A DNA stretch of 64,000 bases, from positions 1 through 64,000 of the forward strand of contig QFPO01000016.1 in the NCBI GenBank assembly GCA_003241385.1. The letters run 5' to 3'. The position numbers were made by a program, and so were the translations under genes. Under the pieces are notes generated by a model. That model saw only the letters and a program-made list of their open reading frames with translations, searched no databases and was not told the origin of the DNA. Each line of letters opens with the position of its first letter. Position 1 is the stretch's first letter. This DNA is from Rhodanobacter denitrificans. Lineage in GTDB: Bacteria > Pseudomonadota > Gammaproteobacteria > Xanthomonadales > Rhodanobacteraceae. Shown here in pieces: positions 1 through 7,800 of this stretch.

Positions 1-173
1 GGGCCCCTGTGCCGCGGCGAAGGGGCGTAGGAAAGGCCCGAAGGGTGGGCCACAGGACGTGGCCCAGTCTGCTGTCAGCGCAGGATGCGCTGTCAGCAGG
101 CCCCCGCAGCACCTTCGCGAAGTCGCAGGGCAGGATGCCCGGAGACCGCGGTACCGGGGTGGCCTTTCTTTTG

Positions 174-229
174 GTTACTTTTCTTTGGCCACACAAAGAA
201 AAGTGACCCGCTCGCCCGGAGGCGAGCGG
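174..229. repeat. Intergenic inverted-repeat element (two adjacent hairpins)
   Basis: Two inverted repeats lie back to back. GTTACTTTTCTTTG (174-187) pairs with CAAAGAAAAGTGAC (194-207) around a 6-nt loop. CCGCTCGCC (208-216) pairs perfectly with GGCGAGCGG (221-229) around CGGA. This type of T-rich arm followed by a GC-rich hairpin is common between genes in xanthomonad genomes (recalled, not searched). The rest of 1-300 holds no convincing gene. The element follows the stop of marC, so it could act as a transcript end on the minus strand, but there is no U-run directly after the GC stem. Confidence 0.6.
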
Positions 230-300
230 AAAAGCGGCAGGGATGCCGCTCGCCGACGAAGCAAAAACGTGCCGGCCGAGCGACGAGGCGACACCCCCAA

Positions 301-915
301 CTACGGCCCCGGCACCACCCGCCAATACGCCATCACCCCATCCAGAAACATCTGCACCGACAGCGCCACCAGCAGCATGCCCATCAGCCGCTCCAGCGCG
401 ACCAGCACGCTCTTGCCGAGCCAGCGGAACAGATAGGTCGCCGACAGCAGGATCGCCGCGGTCGCGAGCCAGGCCGCGAACAACGCCAGACTCCAGTCCG
501 CGGTGCGGCCCGGGCTGCTGTTGGCCAGCAGCATCACCGCGGCCATCGTCGACGGTCCGGCGATGCCCGGAATCGCCATCGGCACGATGAACGGCTCGGC
601 GCCTTCCTCGCCGCCGAACACGCCGCCCTTAGGTGGCGGGAAGATCATGCGGATGCCGATCAGGAACAGCACGATGCCGCCGGCGATGCCGACCGACTCC
701 TGCTTGAGCTGCAGCGCCTTGAGCAGATACTGGCCACCGAACAGGAACGCGAACAGCACGATCAGCGCGATCACCAGCTCGCGCGCCATCACGCGCTGGC
801 GGCGTGCCGGCGGAACCTGCTTGAGCAGGCTCAGGAACAGCGGCACGTTGCCGATCGGGTCCATGATCAGGAACAGCAGGATCGCCGCCGACAGCGTGCT
901 CATCGACTGTTCCAT
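301..915 (-). CDS. marC: MarC family integral membrane protein
   Basis: A 204-aa inner-membrane protein of the MarC (UPF0056) family, whose molecular function is not settled. The N-terminus carries the family hallmark MDPIGNVPLFL (about residues 17-27). Hydrophobic segments follow through to the C-terminus, with a basic loop (PPARRQRVMARE) near residue 40 and a conserved PGIAGPST stretch near residue 115. The start at 915 overlaps the last base of the upstream FAD hydroxylase stop, so the gene is probably the distal member of the ubiH-like operon. A second ATG at 903 is also possible. The length is normal for the family. Confidence 0.9.
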   Translation of the reverse strand: MEQSMSTLSAAILLFLIMDPIGNVPLFLSLLKQVPPARRQRVMARELVIALIVLFAFLFGGQYLLKALQLKQESVGIAGGIVLFLIGIRMIFPPPKGGVFGGEEGAEPFIVPMAIPGIAGPSTMAAVMLLANSSPGRTADWSLALFAAWLATAAILLSATYLFRWLGKSVLVALERLMGMLLVALSVQMFLDGVMAYWRVVPGP

Positions 916-2138
916 CAGATGCGCCCCGCCGCCGCATCGACCAGCAGCCGGCGCAAAGGCCCGATCCGGCCGGCGGCCGTCAGCGCCGCGCCGCGCAGTG
1001 CGGCCAGCGGCACCGAGCCGGACGAGAACGTGCGCTCGATCAGATCGAACGCGTGCGCGGCGAGCGCGTTCTCGCTGCGCCGTTCGCGCGCGTAGCGGCG
1101 CAGCACGTGCGCGGCGCCGATGTCGCTGCCGCGACGGCGTGCCTCGGCCAGCACGCGGCGCAGGCAGGCGACGTCGCGCAGGCCCAGATTGACGCCCTGC
1201 CCGGCCAGCGGATGGACGACGTGGGCCGCATCGCCGACCAGGACGCAGCGTCCTTCGACGTAGCGCGAGGCCTCGCGCAGGCGCAGCGGAAACGCCGCGC
1301 GCGGACTGCTCGCGACGATCGGCCCGAGCCGGAAATCGGAGACCGCGCCGAGCTCGGCGCGGAAGGCCGCCTCGTCGAGCGCCAGCACGCGTTCGGCCTC
1401 GGCCGACGGCAGCGACCAGACGATCGAACTGCGCCCGTCGGCGAGCGGCAGGAAGGCCAGAGGACCGCCCGGCACGAAACGCTGCCAGGCCGTGTCCTGA
1501 TGCGGCCGCTCGGTCGTGACGTGCGCGACGACCGCGCGTTGCGCGTAATCGCGACCGGCGAAGCCGATGCCGAGCCGCGTGCGCAGCGGCGAGTCGGCGC
1601 CCTCGGCGACCGCCAGCACGCGTGCGCGCAGCCGTCGGCCGTCGGCGAGTTCGAGCACGGCCCGGCTCGCCGGCGGATCGATGCCGGCCGCATCGGAGCC
1701 GTCCACCGCAGATCCCGATTCGACGGCGACCGCCTCGGCCGGACAGACCACGGTGACGCGATCGGCGAACGCCGACCAGGCACCGTGCTGCAGATGGCGG
1801 TTCTCGACGATCCAGCCGAGCGCCGCCTCGCCGCGCTCGGCCGCGTCGACGCGCAGCTCGCCGGGCGCCGCGGCATCCCAGACGCACATGTGCCGATAGG
1901 CTCCGACCCGCTCCGGGAACGGCGGCGGCCAGGCGCCGAGTTCGCGCAGCAGGGCCGTCGCATCGGGTGCCAGCGCGACCACGCGTGGATCGAGCGCGGC
2001 GTCGCGCGCGCCGAACTGCGGCTGGCGCGCCTCGACCAGGGCGACGTCGAAGCCGTCGCGTGCCAAGGCGAGTGCCAGCGTCGCGCCGACCGGCCCGCCG
2101 CCGACGACGAGAATGTCGTGTTCGCCGCGGCGGTTCAT
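915..2138 (-). CDS. FAD-dependent UbiH/UbiF/VisC-family monooxygenase
   Basis: A 407-aa class A flavoprotein hydroxylase, expected to hydroxylate the aromatic ring of a ubiquinone precursor at the membrane. The N-terminal Rossmann motif is VVGGGPVGATLALALA (about residues 11-26), followed by an acidic E that would bind ribose. The second FAD motif GDAAHVVHPLAGQGVNLGLRD (near residue 300) has the usual GD form seen in UbiI/UbiF/VisC proteins. It overlaps the ubiH-like gene by 4 nt (ATGA) and marC by 1 nt, so the three are translationally coupled. Which ring position it hydroxylates (C5 or C6) cannot be read from the sequence. Confidence 0.9.
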   Translation of the reverse strand: MNRRGEHDILVVGGGPVGATLALALARDGFDVALVEARQPQFGARDAALDPRVVALAPDATALLRELGAWPPPFPERVGAYRHMCVWDAAAPGELRVDAAERGEAALGWIVENRHLQHGAWSAFADRVTVVCPAEAVAVESGSAVDGSDAAGIDPPASRAVLELADGRRLRARVLAVAEGADSPLRTRLGIGFAGRDYAQRAVVAHVTTERPHQDTAWQRFVPGGPLAFLPLADGRSSIVWSLPSAEAERVLALDEAAFRAELGAVSDFRLGPIVASSPRAAFPLRLREASRYVEGRCVLVGDAAHVVHPLAGQGVNLGLRDVACLRRVLAEARRRGSDIGAAHVLRRYARERRSENALAAHAFDLIERTFSSGSVPLAALRGAALTAAGRIGPLRRLLVDAAAGRI

Positions 2139-3349
2139 CGCGACAACGTCCGCTGCGGCGCGTCGCCGCGAAAACCCATGCCGCGCAGCGCCATCCGCCG
2201 CTTCAGCGGCGGCAGCCGGTCGAGCAGCGCGAAGGCCGCGCTGCGGGCGAGGCGCACCGGCAGCCGCGCGTTGCCCATCAGATGGACCAGGTCGTCGCTG
2301 AACGCGGTGGTCGCCTCGCGGTCGTCACGACGGCGCCGTGCGTGCTCGGCCAGACGGCCGGCCGCGCCGGGATCGGCGCCGTCGGCGATCGTGCCGAGCA
2401 CCTCGGCCAGCGTCAGCGCATCGCGCAGGCCCAGATTGAAACCCTGTGCGCCGAGCGGATGCACGGTCTGCGCGGCATTGCCGACCAGCACGCGGCGCGG
2501 CGCGACCAGCGCATCGGCCATGACGCGCTTCAACGGATGCGCATAGCGGCGCCCCGGGCGCGAGAAGCGGCCGGCACGATGGCCGAAGCGCGCGTGGATC
2601 CAGTCGACGAAGGCCTCGTCGGCGAGCGCGAGCACGGCCTCGGCCTGATCCTGCGGCACCGTCACGACCAGCCCGGCGCGGCGCTCGCCCATCGGCAGCA
2701 GCGCGACCGGCCCGCTGTCGGTGAAGCGCTCGTAGGCGCAGCCGTCGAGCGGGCGCTCGACGCTCAGCGTCGTCACGATCGCGGTCTGCCGGTAATCGGT
2801 CTCGCTGACGCCGATGCCCGCATCGCGGCGCACGAACGAGGCGGTGCCGTCGGCGCCGACCAGGAGCCGCGTCGTCAGCTGCCGCGGCGTGCCGTCCGGG
2901 CTGCTCAGCTCGATCGTGAGCGCATCGGCGCCGGCCTCGACCGCGACCAGCTGGGCCGGTGCGAACCGGACGAGGCCGTCACAGGCGTCGAGGCGCCGCA
3001 GCAGCGCATTGCCGAGCTCGCGCGCCGGCAGCACCGCGCCGAGTGCCGGCAGTCCGAGCTCGGCGGCGTCGAGCCGAACCGCGCCGAAATCGCCGCGCCG
3101 GCTGACGTGCACGCGCGCGATCGCGGTCGCGCGCGCGGCAGCATGCGTCCAGACGCCGAGCGATTCGAGCGCATTGACGCTGGCGCGCGCGAGCGCGAGG
3201 TTGCGCTCGTCGGGCCGCGGCTCGAGGTCGAGGCGCGGCGCCGCGGCCTCGACCAGCGCGACGCGCCAGCCGCTGTCCTCGAGCGCGATGGCGAGACTCG
3301 AGCCGACCAGGCCGCCGCCGGCGATCACGATGTCGAAGCGTTCGTTCAT
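2135..3349 (-). CDS. ubiH: 2-octaprenyl-6-methoxyphenyl hydroxylase-like protein (UbiH)
   Basis: A 404-aa FAD monooxygenase for ubiquinone synthesis. It has the dinucleotide motif IAGGGLVGSSLAIALE at the N-terminus and the DG motif LLVGADGTASFVRR in the middle. The second FAD motif has the form GNAAQTVHPLGAQGFNLG, with Asn in place of the usual Asp. That GNAAQ variant is typical of UbiH and separates it from the VisC-like paralogue just downstream. The start at 3349 gives MNERFDIVIAGGG; the frame stays open for about 100 further codons upstream, but that extension has no protein-like character. It is probably the first gene of a three-gene operon reading toward marC. Confidence 0.9.
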   Translation of the reverse strand: MNERFDIVIAGGGLVGSSLAIALEDSGWRVALVEAAAPRLDLEPRPDERNLALARASVNALESLGVWTHAAARATAIARVHVSRRGDFGAVRLDAAELGLPALGAVLPARELGNALLRRLDACDGLVRFAPAQLVAVEAGADALTIELSSPDGTPRQLTTRLLVGADGTASFVRRDAGIGVSETDYRQTAIVTTLSVERPLDGCAYERFTDSGPVALLPMGERRAGLVVTVPQDQAEAVLALADEAFVDWIHARFGHRAGRFSRPGRRYAHPLKRVMADALVAPRRVLVGNAAQTVHPLGAQGFNLGLRDALTLAEVLGTIADGADPGAAGRLAEHARRRRDDREATTAFSDDLVHLMGNARLPVRLARSAAFALLDRLPPLKRRMALRGMGFRGDAPQRTLSR

Positions 3350-3575
3350 CGCGGCGATTCTATCCGGTCCGCTCCGGTCCGGCCCGATCGATCGGCTGCG
3401 CCTCCCTCTTAAATTTCGGTCGAAACGCGCCCACCGCGGATGCTTTTCGCGCGGTCTGCGCCGCATCGCAGCGTGCCGACCGGAACGGCTGCGATCCCCG
3501 AAGCCGGTCACGGCCGCGCCACGGGCGCCGCGGCAGGCTAGAATGTCGCGAGCATCACCGACCTGCGGACGTCCC

Positions 3576-4169
3576 ATGACCCAGCTTACGACCCGGCGGC
3601 TCGGCATCCTCGCGCTACTCGCGCTGGTGATGGCCGCGACGCGCTTCCACCATTTCACCGCGATCCCGGACGCGTCCTGGGCGGTCTTCTTCCTCGGCGG
3701 CTTCTATCTGCGCGGCTGGACGCGCTGGGCATTTCCGCTGTTGCTGGCGCTGGCCGTCGGCGTCGACTATTTCGTGATCACCGGTCAGGGCCTGAACTTC
3801 TGGACGCACTACTGCGTCTCGCCGGCCTACTGGTTCCTGGCACCGGCGTACGGCGTGCTGTGGCTCGGCGGCCTCTGGCTCGCGCGCAGCCATGCGCAGC
3901 TTTCGCCGGCCGCGGTCGGTGCGGCCGCGGCGAGCGTGCTGGTCGCGGTCAGCGCCTGCTATCTGATCTCCAACGGCAGCTTCTACTGGCTGAGCCCCAG
4001 CGTCGCCGAGCCGAGCCTGAGCGGCTGGATCAAGAACCTCGGCGACTGGTACCTGCCGTATCTGGCCAACACCACGCTGTATCTGGCCGGCGCCGCCGCA
4101 CTGCATCTGCTCGGCGCCCTGCTGGTCCGCACGCTGGCCGCGCACGGCGACCGCACGCTGCCGCACTGA
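3576..4169 (+). CDS. Conserved polytopic membrane protein
   Basis: A 197-aa protein with about five hydrophobic segments, rich in aromatic residues (FHHF, FYLRGW, WTHYCVSPAYWFLAP). I do not recognise a named family beyond a conserved membrane protein often found next to the cobalamin adenosyltransferase gene in xanthomonads (recalled). The ATG at 3576 follows a TAGAAT -10-like hexamer (3539-3544) but has no clear -35. It ends 16 bp before the adenosyltransferase start, so the two are probably co-transcribed. A role in cobalt or cobamide uptake would fit the neighbour, but nothing in the sequence shows it. Confidence 0.8.
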   Translation: MTQLTTRRLGILALLALVMAATRFHHFTAIPDASWAVFFLGGFYLRGWTRWAFPLLLALAVGVDYFVITGQGLNFWTHYCVSPAYWFLAPAYGVLWLGGLWLARSHAQLSPAAVGAAAASVLVAVSACYLISNGSFYWLSPSVAEPSLSGWIKNLGDWYLPYLANTTLYLAGAAALHLLGALLVRTLAAHGDRTLPH

Positions 4170-4185
4170 GCGTCCGCGCCGCACC

Positions 4186-4740
4186 GTGGGCAATCGTCTT
4201 TCGAAGATCTACACGCGCACCGGCGACGACGGCAGTACCGGCCTCGGCGACGGCTCGCGCACCGGCAAGGATTCGGCGCGCGTCAACGCCTACGGCACCG
4301 TCGACGAGCTCAACAGCACGATCGGCCTGGCGCTGGCCTGCGAGCTGCCCGATCCGGTCCGCGAGCTTCTGACCCAGGTCCAGCACGACCTGTTCGATCT
4401 CGGCGGCGAGCTGTGCATCCCCGGCATGGCGATGGTCCACGACGCCGACGTCGAGCGGCTCGAACGCGAGCTCGACACGCTCAACGAGCCGCTGCCGGCC
4501 CTCAAGGATTTCATCCTGCCCGGCGGCGGCATGGCCGCGGCCAGCTGTCATCTGGCGCGCACGGTCTGCCGACGCGCCGAGCGCGAGACGATCGCGCTGT
4601 CGCGCCAGGAAGCGGTCCGCAGCGAAGCGATCCGCTATCTGAACCGGCTCTCGGACCTGCTGTTCGTGATCGCGCGCGTGCTCGCCCGCGCGTCCGGCCA
4701 CGGCGAGGTGCTCTGGCAGCACGAACGACGCAAGCGCTGA
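4186..4740 (+). CDS. Cob(I)alamin adenosyltransferase, PduO type
   Basis: A 184-aa PduO/MMAB-type ATP:cob(I)alamin adenosyltransferase, which transfers the adenosyl group of ATP to reduced cobalamin to make coenzyme B12. The N-terminal ATP-binding stretch TRTGDDGSTGLGDG (about residues 10-23) is followed by YGTVDELNS. The C-terminal helix motif LPGGGMAAASCHLARTVCRRAER carries the conserved Arg and Glu residues. The start is GTG at 4186, 16 bp after the preceding membrane gene, which puts the ATP motif at the usual distance from the N-terminus. The length is typical. Confidence 0.93.
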   Translation: MGNRLSKIYTRTGDDGSTGLGDGSRTGKDSARVNAYGTVDELNSTIGLALACELPDPVRELLTQVQHDLFDLGGELCIPGMAMVHDADVERLERELDTLNEPLPALKDFILPGGGMAAASCHLARTVCRRAERETIALSRQEAVRSEAIRYLNRLSDLLFVIARVLARASGHGEVLWQHERRKR

Positions 4741-4771
4741 CGCCGACCGACACCGCCTGCCGCCGCTCGCC

Positions 4772-5692
4772 ATGACCGTCGCGCTCTACACGCATCGCGC
4801 CTGCCTCGATCACGACCCGGGTTCGGGCCATCCGGAATCGCCGCTGCGGCTGGCCGCCGTGCTCGAGGCGCTCGGCGCCGACCGCTTCGCGCTGCTCGAC
4901 CGCATCGAGGCGCCGCGCGCGACGCGCGAGCAGCTCGCACGCGTGCACCGCCAGACGCTGATCGCCGAGATCCTCGACGCCGAAGGCGATCCGTTCCGGC
5001 GGCTGGATCCCGACACGGTGGTCTCGCCGGGGTCGGCCGAGGCCGCCCTGCGCGCCGCCGGCGCGGTCTGCGCGGCCGTCGACGGCGTCGTGCACGGCCG
5101 CCAGCGCCGCGCGTTCTGCGCGGTGCGTCCACCCGGCCACCACGCGACCACGCAGACCGCGATGGGCTTCTGCCTGTTCAACAACGTCGCGGTCGGCGCG
5201 GCCCATGCGATCGCCGCCCACGGCCTGCAGCGCGTGGCGATCGTCGACTTCGACGTCCATCACGGCAACGGCACCCAGGACATCTTCTGGACCGACGCGC
5301 AGGTGCTGTATGCGTCGACGCACCAGTGGCCGCTGTACCCGCATACCGGTGCCAAGCGCGAGACCGGCGCCGGCAACGTGTTCAACGTGCCGCTCGATCC
5401 GGGCGCCGATTCGGCCGCGTTCCGTGCGGCCTACGAGGACACACTGCTGCCGGCGATCGACCGCTTCGCGCCCGAGCTGATCCTGGTCTCGGCCGGTTTC
5501 GACGCGCACCGGCTCGACCCGCTGGCCAATTTGCGCCTGGACGAGACCGATTTCCGCTGGATCACCGAGCGCCTGGTCGACCTCGCCGAGCGCCATGCCG
5601 GCGGCCGCCTCGTATCGAGTCTCGAAGGCGGCTACAGCCTGTCGGCGCTGCGGCTGTCGTCGGCCGCGCACGTCGCGGCGCTGATGGACTGA
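4772..5692 (+). CDS. Histone deacetylase family protein
   Basis: A 306-aa zinc amidohydrolase of the histone deacetylase / acetylpolyamine amidohydrolase superfamily. Visible motifs are GHPESPLRL near the N-terminus, the catalytic HH pair in RPPGHHATT, zinc ligands in VDFDVHHGNGT, and a third metal Asp in LVSAGFDAHRLDPL. Bacterial members deacetylate small molecules such as acetylpolyamines or proteins such as acetyl-CoA synthetase; the substrate here is unknown. It lies 31 bp after the cobalamin adenosyltransferase and may share its transcript. Confidence 0.92.
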   Translation: MTVALYTHRACLDHDPGSGHPESPLRLAAVLEALGADRFALLDRIEAPRATREQLARVHRQTLIAEILDAEGDPFRRLDPDTVVSPGSAEAALRAAGAVCAAVDGVVHGRQRRAFCAVRPPGHHATTQTAMGFCLFNNVAVGAAHAIAAHGLQRVAIVDFDVHHGNGTQDIFWTDAQVLYASTHQWPLYPHTGAKRETGAGNVFNVPLDPGADSAAFRAAYEDTLLPAIDRFAPELILVSAGFDAHRLDPLANLRLDETDFRWITERLVDLAERHAGGRLVSSLEGGYSLSALRLSSAAHVAALMD

Positions 5693-6010
5693 GATCCGCG
5701 CCGGTCCGGACGAACCACCCCGAATCGCGTCGGCGATCGCCGGCCGGGTGCCATGAACCGCCTGAGCACCGCACCGGCCGCGAGTCGGACCGCTTGGCTG
5801 GTCGGGCGCGTCTCGCTACAGTCGCCTCCCCCGGACCGGCCGCCGACGTGCGGCCCGCTGGCGCGATCTCGGGAACGATCGCCCGCGCGGCGGCGGCCAG
5901 CGCCGCCGACGTGAGGAACAGGTGACGCGGCCCCGCTGCGTCCGGACCCGTCCGAGGCAGGAGCAGGACGCTCCGCGCCCGGCGCCCCGCCACAGAGCCG
6001 CCGCCGACCG
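5693..6010. other. 318-bp intergenic stretch with a metX promoter and long leader
   Basis: No gene is visible on either strand. The stretch holds the promoter listed below and, after it, about 180 nt of GC-rich sequence before the metX start that would form the 5' UTR. I looked for SAM-I, SAM-II and SAH riboswitch consensus patterns and saw none. Confidence 0.5.
5796..5824 (+). promoter_or_regulatory. Sigma-70-like promoter for metX
   Basis: TTGGCT (5796-5801) and TACAGT (5819-5824) are separated by exactly 17 bp, close to the sigma-70 consensus. Transcription would start near 5831, leaving a leader of about 180 nt before the ATG at 6011. No competing gene lies between. Confidence 0.6.
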
Positions 6011-7111
6011 ATGAGTGCAGATGCACGCCGCTATTTCGACCTGTCCTCGCCGTTTCCGATGAAGCGCGGCGGCGCGCTGAGCGGCGCGCGAGTCGCCTAC
6101 GAGACCTGGGGCACGCTGTCGCCGGCGCGCGACAACGCGATCCTGATCCTCACCGGCCTGTCGCCGAGCGCGCATGCCGCCTCGAGCGAGGCCGATCCGA
6201 GCCCCGGCTGGTGGCAGGACATGCTCGGACCGGGACGGCACATCGACACCGACCGCTGGTACGTCATCTGCGTCAACACGCTCGGCAGCTGCAAGGGCTC
6301 GACCGGGCCGGCCTCGATCGATCCGGCCAGCGGCGAGCCGTATCGACTGCGCTTCCCGGAGCTCACCCTCGAGGACGCCGCCAATGCCGCGTTCGAGCTC
6401 GTGCGCGGCCTGGGCATCGAACGGCTGGCCTGCCTGCTCGGCAACTCGATGGGCGGCATGACCGCGCTGGCGTATCTGATCCAGCACCCCGGCAGCGTGC
6501 GCAGCCACATCAGCATCTCGACCGCGCCGCAGGCGCAGCCGTTCGCGATCGCGATCCGCTCGCTGCAGCGCGAGGCGATCCGGCTCGATCCGAACTGGAA
6601 CGAGGGCCACTACGACGAGGCGCACTATCCCGAGACCGGCATGAGCATCGCGCGCAAGCTCGGCGTGATCACGTACCGCTCGGCGATGGAATGGGTCGGC
6701 CGCTTCGCGCGGATCCGGCTCGAGTCCGACCAGCGCGAGGACGATCCGTTCGGCGTCGAGTTCCAGATCGAGTCCTACCTGGCCGGCCACGCGCGGCGCT
6801 TCGTGCGCAGCTTCGACCCGAACTGCTATCTGTACCTCTCGCGCGCCAGCGACTGGTTCGACATCGCCGAGTACGGCGGCAGCGTCGCGGCGGGCCTCGG
6901 GCGCATCGCGGTCGAGCGCGCCCTGGTGATCGGCGTGGAGACCGACATCCTGTTCCCGCTGACGCAGCAGCAGGAGATCGCCGACGGCCTGGCCGCCGGC
7001 GGCGCCGACGTGGACCTGGTCGCGCTCGACAGCCCGCAGGGACACGATGCGTTCCTCGTCGATATCGCGCGCTTCGGCGCGGCGATCGCGGCCTTCCTCG
7101 GCCGCATGTAA
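6011..7111 (+). CDS. metX: MetX-family O-acyltransferase, probable serine O-succinyltransferase
   Basis: A 366-aa alpha/beta-hydrolase-fold acyltransferase. Its homologues acylate homoserine (methionine route) or, in several Xanthomonadales, serine (an alternative cysteine route). The catalytic triad can be placed at Ser146 in the nucleophile elbow GNSMGG, Asp312 in GVETDILF and His345 in SPQGHDAF. The stretch GSTGPASIDP (about residues 96-105), with Ala where acetyltransferases usually have Ser, resembles the serine O-succinyltransferase subgroup as I recall it. Annotation pipelines would probably call it homoserine O-acetyltransferase. The next gene is cysteine dioxygenase, which fits a cysteine theme, but substrate choice is inferred, not shown. 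Confidence 0.85.
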   Translation: MSADARRYFDLSSPFPMKRGGALSGARVAYETWGTLSPARDNAILILTGLSPSAHAASSEADPSPGWWQDMLGPGRHIDTDRWYVICVNTLGSCKGSTGPASIDPASGEPYRLRFPELTLEDAANAAFELVRGLGIERLACLLGNSMGGMTALAYLIQHPGSVRSHISISTAPQAQPFAIAIRSLQREAIRLDPNWNEGHYDEAHYPETGMSIARKLGVITYRSAMEWVGRFARIRLESDQREDDPFGVEFQIESYLAGHARRFVRSFDPNCYLYLSRASDWFDIAEYGGSVAAGLGRIAVERALVIGVETDILFPLTQQQEIADGLAAGGADVDLVALDSPQGHDAFLVDIARFGAAIAAFLGRM

Positions 7112-7117
7112 ACTATC

Positions 7118-7133
7118 GTCATATCCATATGAC
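7118..7133. promoter_or_regulatory. Perfect palindrome before cysteine dioxygenase (candidate operator)
   Basis: GTCATAT (7118-7124) and ATATGAC (7127-7133) form a perfect 7-2-7 inverted repeat in the 32 bp between the metX stop and the preferred cysteine dioxygenase start. AT-rich palindromes of this size in a GC-rich genome are typical operators for small winged-helix repressors. It ends at the ribosome-binding site, so a bound protein or an RNA fold could affect the downstream gene. Confidence 0.5.
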
Positions 7134-7143
7134 GGAGCGTTCG

Positions 7144-7722
7144 ATGCTTGCCCTGGAGTTCCCCGGCGCCCGAAGGTTCGTCGAGGCGGTCGACGCCGCC
7201 GTGCGGCGCGACTGCACCACCGACATCACCGACCAGCTGCGCGATAGCCTGTGCCGGATCATGCACGACCCCGAGATCCGCCTGCCCGACTGCGTGTTCC
7301 AGTCCGCCGCCGACCACTATGCGCGGCGCGAGCTCTACCGCAGCGACCAGCACGGCTACAGCGTCATCGCGATGACCTGGGGGCCCGGCCAGGGCACGCC
7401 GATCCACGATCACTCCGGCATGTGGTGCGTCGAGGGCGTCTGGCACGGCGCGATCGAGATCACGCCGTACGAGCTGGTCGATCAGCGCGACGGCCGCTAC
7501 CGCTTCGAGCCGCGCGGCACGATGAATGCCGGTCCCGGTTCGGCCGGCAGCCTGATCCCGCCGCACGAATACCACACGATCCGCAACCCGAGCCGCGACA
7601 AGATCGCGGTCAGTGTGCACATCTACCGCGGCGCGATGACCTCCTGCTCGGTGTTCCGTCCGGTCGGCGACGGCTGGTGCGAGCGCGACCAGCGCCAGCT
7701 TTCGCTGGACAGGACGCACTGA
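7144..7722 (+). CDS. Cysteine dioxygenase family thiol dioxygenase
   Basis: A 192-aa cupin of the cysteine dioxygenase family, which oxidises cysteine (or a related thiol such as 3-mercaptopropionate) to a sulfinate using Fe(II) and O2. The iron ligands are His88 and His90 (HDH) and His144 (EYH). Ser157, His159 and Tyr161 in SVHIY match the conserved catalytic set, and Cys95 lies in GMWCVEG. I chose ATG 7144 because GGAG at 7133-7136 sits 7 nt before it; an in-frame ATG at 7129 would add five residues. It follows metX by 32 bp, and a perfect palindrome lies between them. Confidence 0.9.
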   Translation: MLALEFPGARRFVEAVDAAVRRDCTTDITDQLRDSLCRIMHDPEIRLPDCVFQSAADHYARRELYRSDQHGYSVIAMTWGPGQGTPIHDHSGMWCVEGVWHGAIEITPYELVDQRDGRYRFEPRGTMNAGPGSAGSLIPPHEYHTIRNPSRDKIAVSVHIYRGAMTSCSVFRPVGDGWCERDQRQLSLDRTH

Positions 7723-7734
7723 ACGCGATTGCCT

Positions 7735-7740
7735 TATACT
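7735..7740 (+). promoter_or_regulatory. -10 element of the tRNA-Leu promoter
   Basis: TATACT at 7735-7740 is a near-consensus -10 box, followed by a very GC-rich discriminator typical of stable-RNA promoters. No convincing -35 box is visible. It lies about 60 bp before the tRNA. Confidence 0.45.
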
Positions 7741-7800
7741 CGCGCCCGCTGCGCGCCGCCCCGGTTTGCCGGACGGCGGCGACGCGACACGACCGCTCAT

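Noticed and set aside
5825..6010. SAM or SAH riboswitch in the metX leader
   Set aside because: I compared the leader by eye with SAM-I, SAM-II and SAH consensus elements and found no match; kept only as an unexplained leader.
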